A DNA stretch of 42,463 nt from Vreelandella andesensis (GCF_003989795.1 NZ_RZHG01000033.1:1-42463); one strand, 5' to 3'; positions 9,857 through 21,628 are shown, counted from the stretch's first letter. The notes: generated by a model not told the origin, from the sequence alone. Translations and numbers: made by a program.

Positions 9857-10812
9857 CTCATGGTCTCACTATCTTCGCGCAAGTAGTCCAACAACATCAG
9901 TAAATCATCGGGCAAGTCGGCATGAAAAGTCAGTGCTTCTTCACTCACAGGATGGATAAAACTGAGCTTTCGAGCATGCAGTGCCTGGCGCGGAAATTCA
10001 CGCAAAATCTCTTTTAAGGGCGCGGCAGCTCCCGGCGGCAATTTGGCACGACCACTATAGAGCGGATCGCCAATCAGCGGGTAGCGGGCATGGGCCATAT
10101 GAACACGAATTTGATGGGTGCGCCCGGTTTCCAGCTGGCAACGCACATGGGTGTGGGCGCGAAAACGCTCAACTACCCGAAAGTGAGTCACTGCCGGCTT
10201 TCCAGAGGCCGTGACCGCTTGTCGCTTGCGGTCTTTAGGGTGCCGACCGATGGGTGCATCGATGGTGCTACCCGATACGGGCTTACCAATCACCACCGCA
10301 TCATACTGACGAGAAACACTGCGTGCCTGTAGTTGCTCAACCAACGTGGTTTGTGCGGGCAATGTTTTTGCCACCATCATCAACCCAGTGGTGTCTTTAT
10401 CCAGGCGATGCACTATTCCTGCCCGCGGCACTTCTGCCAGCGCGGGATGATGATGCAGTAGCGCATTCAACAATGTGCCGTCAGGGTTGCCCGCGGCGGG
10501 ATGAACAACCATGCCAGCGGCTTTATTGATAACCATCACCGCGTCGTCTTCATAAACGATTTCGAGCGGAATATCTTGGGGCTCAAAACGCGTATCGTCT
10601 TCGATAGTCGCTTTTAGCGCTAATAGTTCATGGCCGTGCAGCTTGGCCTTCGGCTTTACGGTAGCGCCGTCGACAGTGAGTTCACCAGCGTTGATCCACG
10701 CTTTCAGACGTTCGCGGGAATAATCGCTGAACAACTCAGCGGCGGCTTGGTCTAAACGCGCGCCAGCTAATGTCGCGGGTACCCGCTGCGTGGCTTCAAC
10801 AATACGAGACAT
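9853..10812 (-). CDS. rluD: 23S rRNA pseudouridine(1911/1915/1917) synthase
   Basis: RluD makes three pseudouridines in helix 69 of 23S rRNA, which matters for ribosome assembly and termination. An S4 RNA-binding domain occupies about residues 15-75. The RluA-type catalytic domain follows, with the active-site Asp in GIVHRLDKDTTGLMMVAKT. I place the start at the ATG at 10812 (M-S-R-I-V-E), which has AGAGG 6 nt upstream; a TTG two codons earlier would sit on the ribosome site. The protein is 319 residues. It is divergent from bamD, the classic arrangement. Confidence 0.94.
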   Translation of the reverse strand: MSRIVEATQRVPATLAGARLDQAAAELFSDYSRERLKAWINAGELTVDGATVKPKAKLHGHELLALKATIEDDTRFEPQDIPLEIVYEDDAVMVINKAAGMVVHPAAGNPDGTLLNALLHHHPALAEVPRAGIVHRLDKDTTGLMMVAKTLPAQTTLVEQLQARSVSRQYDAVVIGKPVSGSTIDAPIGRHPKDRKRQAVTASGKPAVTHFRVVERFRAHTHVRCQLETGRTHQIRVHMAHARYPLIGDPLYSGRAKLPPGAAAPLKEILREFPRQALHARKLSFIHPVSEEALTFHADLPDDLLMLLDYLREDSETMR

Positions 10813-11010
10813 GAACAACCTCTTTAAGACGCAAACGGTGCTGTCACTATTTTATGCTGCTTAACGTTTCAAGCGGCAATGGAGTGTCGCTAAGCCTGCG
10901 TTTTGCGTCTAGGTGATTTATAGTGGGCGAACTGCTATCTATTCTACCATTTCTACTTATGGCCATCGTCGCTTTTCGGTGATTGAGGCTTGTTTGCAAC
11001 GAGGATGATG

Positions 11011-11826
11011 ATGCGCGCTTTTTCCGCTGCCAACCGCTTTGGCGTTCTAGCCTTGAGTCTTGCCCTTTTGGCAGGCTGTGCCAGTAATAAATCCACACCC
11101 GAAGAGGATGATGAATTTGCGGGTGTACAAGAACGTGAACTCTATGAACTTGCGCGCACTGCGCTAGATAGCGACCGTTTTCCGATTGCCATTGAGCGAC
11201 TAGAAGCACTTGATACCCGTTACCCGTTTGGCCCTCACGCCGAACAAGCTCAGCTTGAGCTGATTTACGCCTATTACGAGAACAACAATTGGGAAGAGGC
11301 GCGCGCCGCTGCAAGCCGATTCATTCGCTTGCACCCTGACCACCCACAAGCAGATTATGCCTACTATCTACGTGGCCTTTCTGCCTGGCAAGCAGGTCGA
11401 TTTAGCCTTGAGCGTCTGCGCTTGATTGATATTTCCAAGCGCGATTTGGGTGCTTCACGGGATGCTTACAACGATTTCCGCGAGTTAATTCAGCGTTTCC
11501 CGCAAAGCGAGCATGCACCGGATGCCCAGCAACGCATTGTTTATCTGCGCGAGCTGCTGGCACGCCACGAACTCCATGTTGCCGACTACTACCTGCGTCG
11601 TGGCGCCTTTCTGGCCGCCGTTGAACGAGGCCGTTGGGTGATTGAAAACTACCCTGAGTCCAACGCTACGCGTGACGCGCTGGCAACCATGGTAGAAGGC
11701 TACCAAGGGCTTGGCATGAATGATCGTGCCAATGAAGTGCTTGTTGTGTTGCGTGAAAATGCCCCAGACCACGAGCAACTGCGCGGCAGTCGTTTTGTGC
11801 CGAAGCATGGTAACGCGAAGAATTAA
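11011..11826 (+). CDS. bamD: Outer membrane protein assembly factor BamD (lipoprotein)
   Basis: BamD is the essential lipoprotein partner of BamA in the beta-barrel assembly machine. Starting at the third of three consecutive in-frame ATGs (11011, 6 nt after GAGG) gives 271 residues. The lipoprotein signal peptide ends in LLAGC, so Cys23 would be lipidated. About five TPR-like helical repeats follow, with motifs such as YPFGPHAEQAQLELIYAYY and FPQSEHAPDAQQRIVYL. It is divergent from rluD and followed by a strong terminator. Confidence 0.95.
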   Translation: MRAFSAANRFGVLALSLALLAGCASNKSTPEEDDEFAGVQERELYELARTALDSDRFPIAIERLEALDTRYPFGPHAEQAQLELIYAYYENNNWEEARAAASRFIRLHPDHPQADYAYYLRGLSAWQAGRFSLERLRLIDISKRDLGASRDAYNDFRELIQRFPQSEHAPDAQQRIVYLRELLARHELHVADYYLRRGAFLAAVERGRWVIENYPESNATRDALATMVEGYQGLGMNDRANEVLVVLRENAPDHEQLRGSRFVPKHGNAKN

Positions 11827-11880
11827 TAGCTATCTCTGGTAACAGAGCACCCCATAAATCCGCACAAAACGTTCATAAAA

Positions 11881-11903
11881 ACCACGCCTCGGCGTGGTTT
11901 TTT
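11881..11903 (+). terminator. Terminator of bamD
   Basis: An 8-bp perfect stem ACCACGCC/GGCGTGGT with a 2-nt loop is followed by a run of T (11898-11903). Confidence 0.9.
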
Positions 11904-11971
11904 GTGTCCTCTACAAACTATTTTTACTTACACAACGTTAACAAATTTAAAACCAATCAGGCTGAAATAAG

Positions 11972-12000
11972 TTGTACAAACATTATGCAAACAATTATAT
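11972..12000 (+). promoter_or_regulatory. Sigma-70-like promoter of the chemoreceptor gene
   Basis: TTGTAC (11972-11977), a 17-bp spacer and TTATAT (11995-12000) lie 44 bp before the ATG in an AT-rich intergenic region. I looked for a sigma-28 flagellar promoter here and did not find one with correct spacing. Confidence 0.5.
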
Positions 12001-12043
12001 TCTGCGCACCTGAATAATAAAACATCTGCTCGGAGCTCACCGG

Positions 12044-13753
12044 ATGTCGACACCCAAATCTCGGTTTTCAGAAACCAATATAAGCACTCGTTTAACGCTC
12101 GCTTTTTCTACCTTGCTAGCATTGCTGGTCATTTTGACAGCCGTTGGTATTTATCAAGTCAATAAAATTGATCGCGGGTTAACGTCCATCAATGACGTAA
12201 ACGGCGCTAAACAGCGCTTTGCTGTTGATATGCGCGGCAGCGTTCATGACCGCGCGATTGCACTACGCGACATCGTTATGACGACTGACGCCAGCCGCCT
12301 GACCACGCTGAATGAAGAGATGCGTCAGCTAGATGCTGATTATGAAACAGCGATTGAAAACATGCAGCGGGTCGTGGGTAAAACCGATACAACACCTCAA
12401 GAGCAAAGCATTCTCTCGACTATCAATACTCAATCGGCAACCACGCAAGCGCTAACTCAGCAAGTGCTCGATGCAAAAACCGATAATGCTCTTAGTCGCG
12501 CTCAAACTCTGACACTAGAGCAAGCTGGACCTGCTTATGCGGAGTGGCTTAACCGCATCAATCAATTCATTAATCTGCAGGAACAGATTAACAACGCTTC
12601 TACCGCCGCCGCCCGCAGCACCGCATCAGGATTTCAATTGCAAATGTTGGGGCTAACGCTGTTTGCTGTACTGATTGGGGGAGCCATTGCAATATTTTTG
12701 TCCCGTCAATTGCTTCGCGAACTAGGTGCTGAGCCCCGTCAAGTGAAAGCGTTCGCGGAGGCCATTGGTCGCGGCGAACTGGCGAATCAGCCACTTCTCA
12801 AGAAAGGCGATACCTATAGCATCATGGCATCGCAAGTTGCAATGGCTGAACAACTTCAAGCCATCGTGTCGCAAGTACGCTCTTCAGCCGAGGCAGTGGC
12901 CTCCAATAGCGAGCAAATTGCAGAGGGTAATAGCGACCTCTCTTCACGCACGGAAGAACAGGCCAGCGCTCTGGCGGAAACAGCGTCGGCAATGGAACAG
13001 CTCAACAGCACGGTTAAGCTAAACGCAGATAATTCGCTACAGGCAAGCCAAGAAGCCGCCAGCGCTTCAAAAACAGCTACTCAGGGCGGCGAGGCGGTGC
13101 ACCAGGTCGTTGCTACCATGAACGATCTCAATAAGAGTTCACAAGAAATTGCGGGCATTATTTCAACCATTGATGCCATTGCCTTCCAAACCAATATTCT
13201 TGCCCTGAATGCGTCGGTTGAAGCTGCCCGAGCTGGGGAACATGGTCGTGGATTTGCCGTGGTTGCCGAAGAAGTCCGTAAACTCGCACAACGAAGTGCT
13301 GATGCCGCTCGAGAAATTAATGACTTGATTTCTAATAACTTGGAGCGGGTCAATCACGGTAATGCGCGCGCTGAAGAAGCCAGCAAATCAACCGAAGACA
13401 TTGTGGCTGCGATAGAACGAGTGACCAAAATTATGCAGGAAATCAGCCATGCCAGCGCTGAACAGAGCACCGGTGTACAAGAAGTTGGCCAAGCGATTAC
13501 CGAGATGGATCAAGTGACTCAACAAAACGCTGCGCTCGTTGAAGAGAGCGCAAACGCTGCCAATCATCTACGCCAAAACGCCCATCAATTGCTACATACC
13601 ATGAGTGTTTTTAAGCTACCCGCCAGCCAACAACTGTCTTATGTGCAATCAGTAACAAACACCGGATCGACACAAGACCGGTCGGCAAATAACGCTTCAA
13701 GCTTACCAAGCGTGAAGCGCCAACCCGCCGAGGCCGCGTGGGACAGCTTTTGA
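12044..13753 (+). CDS. Methyl-accepting chemotaxis protein with C-terminal CheR/CheB docking peptide
   Basis: This is an inner-membrane chemoreceptor of 569 residues. TM1 is at about residues 16-38 and TM2 at about 193-217. Between them is a ~150-residue periplasmic helical domain of the four-helix-bundle type (related to the Tar/Tsr and 4HB_MCP sensors). A HAMP linker follows (LGAEPRQVKAFAEAIGRGEL). The cytoplasmic signalling hairpin has the conserved tip IDAIAFQTNILALNASVEAA. The last residues are AWDSF, matching the xWxxF tail that recruits methyltransferase CheR and esterase CheB in Tar and Tsr. The ligand cannot be read from sequence. It stands alone between bamD and nadE and has its own promoter. 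Confidence 0.93.
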   Translation: MSTPKSRFSETNISTRLTLAFSTLLALLVILTAVGIYQVNKIDRGLTSINDVNGAKQRFAVDMRGSVHDRAIALRDIVMTTDASRLTTLNEEMRQLDADYETAIENMQRVVGKTDTTPQEQSILSTINTQSATTQALTQQVLDAKTDNALSRAQTLTLEQAGPAYAEWLNRINQFINLQEQINNASTAAARSTASGFQLQMLGLTLFAVLIGGAIAIFLSRQLLRELGAEPRQVKAFAEAIGRGELANQPLLKKGDTYSIMASQVAMAEQLQAIVSQVRSSAEAVASNSEQIAEGNSDLSSRTEEQASALAETASAMEQLNSTVKLNADNSLQASQEAASASKTATQGGEAVHQVVATMNDLNKSSQEIAGIISTIDAIAFQTNILALNASVEAARAGEHGRGFAVVAEEVRKLAQRSADAAREINDLISNNLERVNHGNARAEEASKSTEDIVAAIERVTKIMQEISHASAEQSTGVQEVGQAITEMDQVTQQNAALVEESANAANHLRQNAHQLLHTMSVFKLPASQQLSYVQSVTNTGSTQDRSANNASSLPSVKRQPAEAAWDSF

Positions 13754-13773
13754 AGCCGTTTCTACCGCTTTGA

Positions 13774-15408
13774 TTAATCGCCAGGCTGCCAACCATTAAC
13801 AATCGGGTAACGCCGGTCACGCCCAAATCCTCGGGGCGTGACTCTTACCCCAACCGGGGCTTGGCGCCGCTTATATTCACAGCGGTCTACAAGCTTCACG
13901 ACTTTGTAAACATCTTCTTCATCAAACCCGGCGGCGATAATCGCCTCGGCGCTCATGTCGCCTTCAATGTAGCTGACCAGAATGGCGTCCAGCACATCGT
14001 AATCAGGTAATGAGTCACTGTCCTGCTGGTCGGGTGCCAGCTCCGCACTTGGCGGGCGCTCAATTACTCGCTCAGGAATGGCGGGTGACTGAGTATTGCG
14101 CCAGCGGGCTAAACGATATACCCAGGTTTTATAAACGTCTTTGATGGCGTTGTAGCCACCCACCATGTCGCCATAAAGCGTCGAGTAACCCACTGCCATT
14201 TCGCTTTTATTGCCAGTGGTTAGCACCATCAGGCCTTTCTTGTTGGAAATCGCCATCAGCAAAACGCCACGACAACGCGACTGCAGGTTCTCTTCAGTGG
14301 TGTCTCGCTCGGTGCCCGCGAAGCTTTCAGCCAGCGTACCCATAAACGCGTCGACCATCGGTTCAATGGGCATCACTTCATAATGCACGCCCAACATCTC
14401 AGCCTGTTCAGCAGCATCCTGTTTCGAGATATCCGCCGTATAATGATAGGGCATCATCACTGCCTGCACGCGCTGAGGACCCAGCGCATCGACGGCAATC
14501 GCCAACGAGAGTGCGGAATCAATACCACCGGAAAGCCCCAGCACAATGCCCTTAAAACCGCTTTTATTGACATAATCCCGCAGCCCTGTGACCAAGGCAC
14601 AATAAAGGCTCTCTTCAGGCTCAACCTCTGGCTCAATTTCACCCACCTGGGGTTCCCACGTATCAGCGCTCGTTTGCAGCAGTTGTACGGGCATTAAGCC
14701 TGCTTGCCATGAAGGAGCAAGCACCTTAAGTTCGCCTTGGGCATCTACACAGCTAGAACCACCGTCGAACACCAGTTCGTCCTGACCACCGATAGTGTTC
14801 ACGTATACAATCGGGCGGTTTACGTCTTGAGCGCGCAGCTCTAATAGGCGCAAACGCTCGCTGGGCTTGTCCTGATGATAGGGCGAAGCGTTTAGGCTGA
14901 TCAGTACTTCTGCGCCCGCTTCACGGGCAGCATTCACCGGGGTGCCTTCCCATAAGTCTTCACAAATTAGCAGCCCCAGCTTGGCGCCTTTATGCTCGTA
15001 AACTAGCGGCTGGGTGCCCGGCGTAAAGTAGCGCTGCTCATCAAATACTTGATAATTGGGCAGTGCCTGCTTGGCGTACTCCGCTTCCCACTGGCCGTTG
15101 TACAGCACACCTGCCAAGTTGTAGCGTTTTCCTTCACGCACGCCTGGATAGCCAATAATCACCAGCACATCCCGTGCTATTTTTTCTGCCATCTTCGACC
15201 GCGCTTCACGTAAGCGAGCTTCCATCGATGGGCGAAGTAGCAAATCTTCCGGCGGGTAACCGGATAAGAAAAGCTCTGGGAAGACAACTATATCCGCCCC
15301 ATGCTCGATCCTCGCTTCGCGCACTGCTTCAATGGCGCGTGCAGCATTGCCGGGAATATCTCCTACTAAAGGATCGAGTTGGGCCATTACCAGCGTTAAG
15401 TCTTGCAT
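13774..15408 (-). CDS. nadE: Glutamine-dependent NAD+ synthetase
   Basis: The enzyme amidates nicotinic acid adenine dinucleotide to NAD+, using ammonia from glutamine. An N-terminal nitrilase-fold glutaminase domain (about 1-260) carries the catalytic triad Glu45 (VFPELFLSG), a Lys in REGKRYN and the Cys in LLICEDLWEG. A C-terminal ATP-pyrophosphatase synthetase domain follows, with the P-loop LGLSGGIDSAL and TTGNKSEMAVGYSTLYGDM. The 544-residue length is normal for the two-domain bacterial form. It converges on the chemoreceptor gene with only 20 bp between stop codons. Confidence 0.96.
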   Translation of the reverse strand: MQDLTLVMAQLDPLVGDIPGNAARAIEAVREARIEHGADIVVFPELFLSGYPPEDLLLRPSMEARLREARSKMAEKIARDVLVIIGYPGVREGKRYNLAGVLYNGQWEAEYAKQALPNYQVFDEQRYFTPGTQPLVYEHKGAKLGLLICEDLWEGTPVNAAREAGAEVLISLNASPYHQDKPSERLRLLELRAQDVNRPIVYVNTIGGQDELVFDGGSSCVDAQGELKVLAPSWQAGLMPVQLLQTSADTWEPQVGEIEPEVEPEESLYCALVTGLRDYVNKSGFKGIVLGLSGGIDSALSLAIAVDALGPQRVQAVMMPYHYTADISKQDAAEQAEMLGVHYEVMPIEPMVDAFMGTLAESFAGTERDTTEENLQSRCRGVLLMAISNKKGLMVLTTGNKSEMAVGYSTLYGDMVGGYNAIKDVYKTWVYRLARWRNTQSPAIPERVIERPPSAELAPDQQDSDSLPDYDVLDAILVSYIEGDMSAEAIIAAGFDEEDVYKVVKLVDRCEYKRRQAPVGVRVTPRGFGRDRRYPIVNGWQPGD

Positions 15409-15553
15409 GGGCGTTAAAATCTCTTGAGAATCTTTAGAACACGTTGCCGTTTACCTAAATGCATTGTCCCGCAAGGGCTGCCAACAGGCAAAGGTTAGCC
15501 GGCACTCATGTTACTCTAGCTATCATTACATCCCACCATGGGAGTCACAGAGG

Positions 15554-15820
15554 ATGAACCTTTTGATCATTCGGCTGATTATTTTTGCCGTGCTGTTTTA
15601 CGTGGGCCTGAAGCTGTATGGCATATACCGAGAACGCAGACTTAGCCACCAACCGAGCGAACCCAAACGCCATGAAGGCGGGCAAATGGTGCGCTGCCGG
15701 TGGTGCGATGTCCATGTACCCGAAGAAGAAGCCCTACGCGATAACGAACAGTGGTTTTGCTCAAGCGCTCATCGCGATCGTTTTTTGCAAGAACAAAAAG
15801 ATAAGCAGGACCGTGACTAG
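15554..15820 (+). CDS. Small membrane-anchored PP0621-type protein with Cys/His ribbon
   Basis: Starting at an ATG (15554) with GGAG 9 nt upstream gives 88 residues; a longer in-frame reading lacks a good ribosome site. One N-terminal membrane helix (about residues 2-19) is followed by a short basic stretch and a small Cys/His motif: CRWCDVHVP, then CSSAHRDRF. This looks like a metal-binding ribbon. I recall similar proteins called PP0621 family in pseudomonads, of unknown function. It lies between nadE (divergent) and thiO (convergent). Confidence 0.75.
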   Translation: MNLLIIRLIIFAVLFYVGLKLYGIYRERRLSHQPSEPKRHEGGQMVRCRWCDVHVPEEEALRDNEQWFCSSAHRDRFLQEQKDKQDRD

Positions 15821-15825
15821 CACCA

Positions 15826-16941
15826 TTATGCACCGACAATGCTTTCTATTAACCGATCTGCTGTAGGCTGAAAGGGTGTTGGGTCGATAAGTGCCTCACG
15901 CCCTAATAGCTGATCAACCAATATATGGGTAGACGCTGGTGCAAGCACCAACCCATTGCGGTAGTGGCCTGCATTCACGTACACACCAGACCATCCAGGC
16001 AAGGCGCCAATAAACGGAATACCGTCCGGTGAGCCTGGACGCAACCCTGCCCAATGATAGGCAACGGAGTAATCTGACAACGCCGGCACGATGCTCTCTG
16101 CGGTCTTTTTGAGTGACGCCAGTGCTTCAGCGTCGGTCGTTTTATCGAAGCCTGCTTCTTCTAAGGTTGAACCTACCAGCAGCAAGCCATCACTACGCGG
16201 GATAATATACCGACCATCTTTCAATACTACACGCTGCACCAATCCTGGCGGCGTTTGATAAGCGATCATTTGGCCTTTCACAGGGCGTACTGGCAAGCGA
16301 ATCGTTAGGCTTTCTAACAGCGTGGCTGTCCATGCCCCGCCACATACCACCACTTTTTCAGCACGTAACTCCCCTTGCGCGGTCGCAACACCCAGCACTT
16401 GCTGCCCATTGGTGATGAAACTGCTCACCTCACGGCCTTCATTAACAACAACGTTCGGCATTGCCAGAAGACGGGCGCGCAGCGCCTGCCCCAGACGTGG
16501 GTTGCGTACGCTGCCGAGTGTCGGCATCCACAACGCACTCTCCTGCGCTGCAGCCACCATGGGCTCCTTCTGATGAACAAACTCAGCGCTAACACGCTCC
16601 AGCGGTTTGGCTAACTCTCTCGCCCAGCAAAGCGCTACTTCCGCATCATCAACGTTGAGATAGAGGAGCCCTTTTTGTCGATACTCAGGATCAATGCCGG
16701 TCTCTTCCAACAAACGTAGCGACAAAGTGGGATACGCGCCCTCTGACCAGCGCGAAAGTTGTGAGATCGGCGGCGCATACCGCCATGGATATAGCGGCGA
16801 GACAATGCCGCCACCTGCCCAGGAAGACTCCTGCCCGCAAATGCCGCGCTCTACTACCGTGACATGCTGGCCAGCATCTGCCAACTGCAGCGCCGTCATC
16901 ATACCGATCACGCCACCGCCAATAATTAAGAAATTGCTCAC
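15826..16941 (-). CDS. thiO: Glycine oxidase ThiO (FAD-dependent)
   Basis: ThiO oxidises glycine to iminoglycine (dehydroglycine) for the thiazole half of thiamine. The 371-residue protein opens with the FAD Rossmann motif FLIIGGGVIGMMTALQLADAG (GxGxxG-type near residues 8-13) and is of the D-amino-acid-oxidase fold. WAGLRPGSPDGIPFIGALPG near the C-terminus is typical of the family's second FAD-contact region. The start is a GTG with only a weak ribosome site. ThiO is the best fit, but another DAO-family oxidase cannot be excluded. It is divergent from the pseudopilin gene, a pairing I recall from pseudomonads. Confidence 0.85.
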   Translation of the reverse strand: MSNFLIIGGGVIGMMTALQLADAGQHVTVVERGICGQESSWAGGGIVSPLYPWRYAPPISQLSRWSEGAYPTLSLRLLEETGIDPEYRQKGLLYLNVDDAEVALCWARELAKPLERVSAEFVHQKEPMVAAAQESALWMPTLGSVRNPRLGQALRARLLAMPNVVVNEGREVSSFITNGQQVLGVATAQGELRAEKVVVCGGAWTATLLESLTIRLPVRPVKGQMIAYQTPPGLVQRVVLKDGRYIIPRSDGLLLVGSTLEEAGFDKTTDAEALASLKKTAESIVPALSDYSVAYHWAGLRPGSPDGIPFIGALPGWSGVYVNAGHYRNGLVLAPASTHILVDQLLGREALIDPTPFQPTADRLIESIVGA

Positions 16942-17020
16942 AACAGTTGTCCGCTTTGGCTTACATAAAAAACGAGTACCGCGGGGTAGGCTTTAGAAAA
17001 CGCACACGCCTGGAGTCATT

Positions 17021-17545
17021 ATGCCACCTAACAATAACGGCTTACCCCTCACGCGTATCCAAGGCTTTACCCTGATCGAACTTGTTATTGCTTTGCTGCT
17101 TATTTCAGCATTAGCTGCTTGGGGAATGCCAAATTTTCAAGCACTTGGCCGAAGCACAGCCATCACCGCCGATATTAACAGATTGCAATCTGCCTTTTCG
17201 TTGGCACGTAACACGGCCATCACGCAACGCAAAACAGCCACGGTTTGCCCAACAAATAGGCAACGAAACGCCTGCACCAATGACTGGAGTAACGCGTTAC
17301 TGGTCTTCAAGGGGGAAGCGATAAATCAAATAACCAGCAACGATGTCATACGTGTTTTCCCTGCGGAAAAGACAACCACCGTGACCTATAATCGTAGCTG
17401 GCGGCGCGTGAGCTACAGCTCGCTTGGCCACACAGACGGCTTCAATGGTCACTTTTACGTCTGTGCGGCAGACGCACCAGGCAAAGTGCTCGTACTCAGT
17501 AGGCTGGGACGTCTGCGTATTGATGAAACGCCTGCCGATTGTTGA
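17021..17545 (+). CDS. fimT: Type IV pseudopilin, FimT/FimU/GspH family
   Basis: A 174-residue prepilin-like protein. The class III signal peptide has the prepilin peptidase site after Gly in RIQGFTLIELVIALLL; the mature protein would begin with Phe and has Glu5. The C-terminal GspH-like domain holds paired cysteines (CPTNRQRNAC and a final CAAD...ADC). GGAG lies 6 nt before the ATG. It is a minor pilin thought to prime the pilus tip or bind DNA. The other minor pilins of this genome region (pilE-V-W-X, 25962-27783) lie about 8 kb away on the other strand. Confidence 0.85.
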   Translation: MPPNNNGLPLTRIQGFTLIELVIALLLISALAAWGMPNFQALGRSTAITADINRLQSAFSLARNTAITQRKTATVCPTNRQRNACTNDWSNALLVFKGEAINQITSNDVIRVFPAEKTTTVTYNRSWRRVSYSSLGHTDGFNGHFYVCAADAPGKVLVLSRLGRLRIDETPADC

Positions 17546-17573
17546 ACTCGACAGGCGTTAAAGCATTACTAAC

Positions 17574-18599
<1,026 letters not shown>

Positions 18600-18797
18600 T
18601 TACAAGGATTAGCCTTCGCTATTAGGCGAAGACGCCTTGAAAGCCAAAGGTGAAACACCCATGTGCTATTAAGAAGATAAGCCATACTGGGGATAAGACA
18701 CATTTAAGAAAAGCAGTGACCGTCGCGCCTAGTGAATTGCAATTAGCGAGCTGCAATCAGCGATTCACTTAAGGCCCAGCAATCAGAGGAGAAAATA

Positions 18798-21530
18798 ATG
18801 GGCAAGATACCCGATACGCTCACCACGTTAGCGGTGGGCAACCAGAAGTATCACTATTACAGCCTGCCAAAAGCCGCCGATGCGCTTGGAAATATTGACC
18901 GGCTACCCAAGACGCTCAAAATTCTGCTCGAAAACCAGCTGCGCTTTGGCGACGACGAAAGTGTCGACCAAGACGATATTCAGGCGTTAGTGGACTGGCA
19001 AAAAGAGGGCAAATCGAGCCGCGAAATCGGTTATCGCCCTGCCCGTGTCCTCATGCAGGATTTTACCGGGGTGCCAGGGGTTGTTGATCTTGCCTCCATG
19101 CGCGCGGCAGTTGAAAAGTTAGGCGAAGATCCCGCACGTATTAATCCGCTTTCTCCTGTTGATCTCGTTATTGACCACTCGGTGATGGTTGATAAGTTTG
19201 GCAACGCCGCCGCGTTTCAAGAAAACGTCGATATCGAAATGCAGCGCAATGGCGAGCGCTACGAATTTCTACGCTGGGGCCAGCAAGCGTTCGACAACTT
19301 TAGCGTTGTGCCGCCCGGCACCGGCATCTGCCACCAGGTCAACCTAGAGTACCTGGGTCGCACTGTATGGACGAAAGAGCAGGATGGCCAGACCTTTGCC
19401 TACCCAGACACCTTAGTCGGCACCGATTCCCACACCACGATGATCAACGGCCTGGGCGTACTTGGCTGGGGCGTAGGTGGCATCGAAGCCGAAGCGGCCA
19501 TGCTTGGCCAGCCAGTCTCGATGCTGATTCCAGAAGTCATTGGTTTCAAACTTAATGGCAAGCTGCGTGAAGGTATTACCGCCACCGATCTCGTGCTTAC
19601 CGTGACCGAAATGCTGCGTAAAAAAGGCGTGGTGGGTAAGTTTGTTGAATTCTACGGTGACGGCCTTAACGACTTGCCGTTGGCCGACCGCGCCACGATT
19701 GCCAATATGGCACCGGAATATGGCGCTACCTGTGGCTTTTTCCCCGTAGACGACGAAACGCTCAACTATATGCGCCTTACCGGCCGTGAAGATGACCAGA
19801 TTGCGTTGGTAGAGGCGTATAGCAAAGCGCAGGGCTTATGGCGCGAACCTGGCGACGAGCCGATCTTTACGGACTCTCTCAGCCTCGATATGAATGAAGT
19901 AGAAGCAAGCTTGGCCGGCCCAAAACGCCCCCAAGACCGCGTGGCGCTCAAAGACATGGCAGCCGCCTTCGACAAGTTCATGCAAGAGGACGCCAGCGCA
20001 GACTCCGCCGCAAAAGGTAAACTCTCGTCGGAAGGCGGCCAAACCGCTGTGGGGGTGGAGCGTAGCTTTAAACATGACACCAGCCAAGACGTTAAGCTTA
20101 ACGATCAGGATGTCAGCCTCGACCCAGGCGCCGTGGTGATCGCGGCCATCACCTCGTGTACCAACACCTCCAACCCTAGCGTCATGATGGCAGCCGGGCT
20201 GCTGGCACGTAACGCACGCCAAAAGGGACTCACCACAAAGCCATGGGTTAAGACTTCCCTTGCCCCGGGCTCAAAAGTGGTGACCGATTACTTGGCAGCC
20301 GCGAACTTAAGCGATGACTTGAATGCGCTAGGTTTTAACTTGGTGGGTTACGGTTGCACGACGTGTATCGGCAATTCTGGCCCCCTGCCTGATGAAATTG
20401 AAACAGCGATCAACAATGGCGACCTCGCCGTGGCCTCGGTGCTGTCAGGCAACCGCAACTTTGAAGGTCGTGTGCACCCGTTGGTAAAAACCAACTGGCT
20501 CGCTTCACCGCCCTTAGTGGTGGCCTATGCGCTAGCCGGTAACGTGCAGTGCAACTTAACGACTGATCCACTCGGTCATGACAACGACGGTAACCCTGTT
20601 TATCTCAAAGACGTCTGGCCTTCACAGGCAGATATCGCCAGTGCGGTTGAACAGGTCAACACCGAAATGTTCCGCAAAGAGTATGGCGCAGTTTTCGAAG
20701 GCGACGACACATGGAAAGCCATCAACGTCCCTGAGAGCAAGGTATATCAGTGGCCTGAATCTACCTACATTCAGCACCCACCCTTTTTCGAAGGCATGGA
20801 ACGTGAACCAGACGCCATTGAAGATGTTAAAAACGCGCGTGTGTTAGCCCTGCTAGGCGATTCGGTGACGACCGACCATATCTCCCCAGCTGGCTCTATC
20901 AAGCCTGACAGCCCTGCTGGCCGCTATCTGCAGGAGCACGGCGTAAAACCCGTCGACTTCAACTCCTACGGCTCACGTCGTGGCAACCACGAAGTGATGA
21001 TGCGCGGCACCTTTGCTAACGTGCGCATTAAAAACGAAATGCTAGACGGTGTAGTGGGTGGAGAAACTCGCCACGTCCCCAGCGGCGAGCAAATGCCAAT
21101 TTACGATGCCGCCATGAAATATAAAGAGGAAGGCACACCGTTGGTGGTGATTGCCGGCAAAGAGTACGGCACCGGCTCTTCGCGGGATTGGGCAGCCAAA
21201 GGTACTCGCTTGTTGGGGGTGCGCGCAGTCATTGCCGAATCCTACGAACGCATCCACCGCTCTAACCTGATTGGGATGGGCGTCGTGCCGCTGCAGTTCC
21301 CTGAGGGTGAAAGCCGTGAAACCCTTGGCCTAACGGGTGACGAGGAAGTATCAATTGCTGGTTTAAGCGATTTGAGCCCAGGTGGCACCGTGAAAATCGT
21401 CATTAAAAATGGCGATGGGGAACGTACCGTTGATGCCAAGTGCCGAATTGATACCGTCAATGAACTGGCTTACTACCGCCACGGTGGTATCCTCCATTAT
21501 GTGTTGCGCAAAATGATCGGCGCAGCGTAA
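18798..21530 (+). CDS. acnA: Aconitate hydratase A (aconitase)
   Basis: This 910-residue [4Fe-4S] enzyme interconverts citrate and isocitrate in the TCA and glyoxylate cycles. AcnA/IRP-type architecture is clear: the cluster ligands are in [13 protein letters not shown] and [12 protein letters not shown], and the swivelling C-terminal domain has [22 protein letters not shown] lies just upstream of the ATG. AcnA-type aconitases are generally the stress-resistant, stationary-phase form. It is single-gene, with a strong terminator after it. Confidence 0.97.
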   Translation: MGKIPDTLTTLAVGNQKYHYYSLPKAADALGNIDRLPKTLKILLENQLRFGDDESVDQDDIQALVDWQKEGKSSREIGYRPARVLMQDFTGVPGVVDLASMRAAVEKLGEDPARINPLSPVDLVIDHSVMVDKFGNAAAFQENVDIEMQRNGERYEFLRWGQQAFDNFSVVPPGTGICHQVNLEYLGRTVWTKEQDGQTFAYPDTLVGTDSHTTMINGLGVLGWGVGGIEAEAAMLGQPVSMLIPEVIGFKLNGKLREGITATDLVLTVTEMLRKKGVVGKFVEFYGDGLNDLPLADRATIANMAPEYGATCGFFPVDDETLNYMRLTGREDDQIALVEAYSKAQGLWREPGDEPIFTDSLSLDMNEVEASLAGPKRPQDRVALKDMAAAFDKFMQEDASADSAAKGKLSSEGGQTAVGVERSFKHDTSQDVKLNDQDVSLDPGAVVIAAITSCTNTSNPSVMMAAGLLARNARQKGLTTKPWVKTSLAPGSKVVTDYLAAANLSDDLNALGFNLVGYGCTTCIGNSGPLPDEIETAINNGDLAVASVLSGNRNFEGRVHPLVKTNWLASPPLVVAYALAGNVQCNLTTDPLGHDNDGNPVYLKDVWPSQADIASAVEQVNTEMFRKEYGAVFEGDDTWKAINVPESKVYQWPESTYIQHPPFFEGMEREPDAIEDVKNARVLALLGDSVTTDHISPAGSIKPDSPAGRYLQEHGVKPVDFNSYGSRRGNHEVMMRGTFANVRIKNEMLDGVVGGETRHVPSGEQMPIYDAAMKYKEEGTPLVVIAGKEYGTGSSRDWAAKGTRLLGVRAVIAESYERIHRSNLIGMGVVPLQFPEGESRETLGLTGDEEVSIAGLSDLSPGGTVKIVIKNGDGERTVDAKCRIDTVNELAYYRHGGILHYVLRKMIGAA

Positions 21531-21557
21531 AGGTAAAACCTACCAATGCTTGCATCG

Positions 21558-21583
21558 CCCCCACCTTGGTGGGGGTTTTTTTT
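21558..21583 (+). terminator. Terminator of acnA
   Basis: Perfect 8-bp stem CCCCCACC/GGTGGGGG with a 2-nt loop, followed by eight T. Confidence 0.95.
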
Positions 21584-21628
21584 GCTCTTCAGCTTATGCC
21601 GTTAAGTGTTTATTTATTCCACTTTTCC

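Noticed and set aside
11900..12043. Sigma-28 flagellar/chemotaxis promoter for the chemoreceptor
   Set aside because: TAAA and GCTGAAAT boxes exist but with about 9 bp between them instead of about 15.
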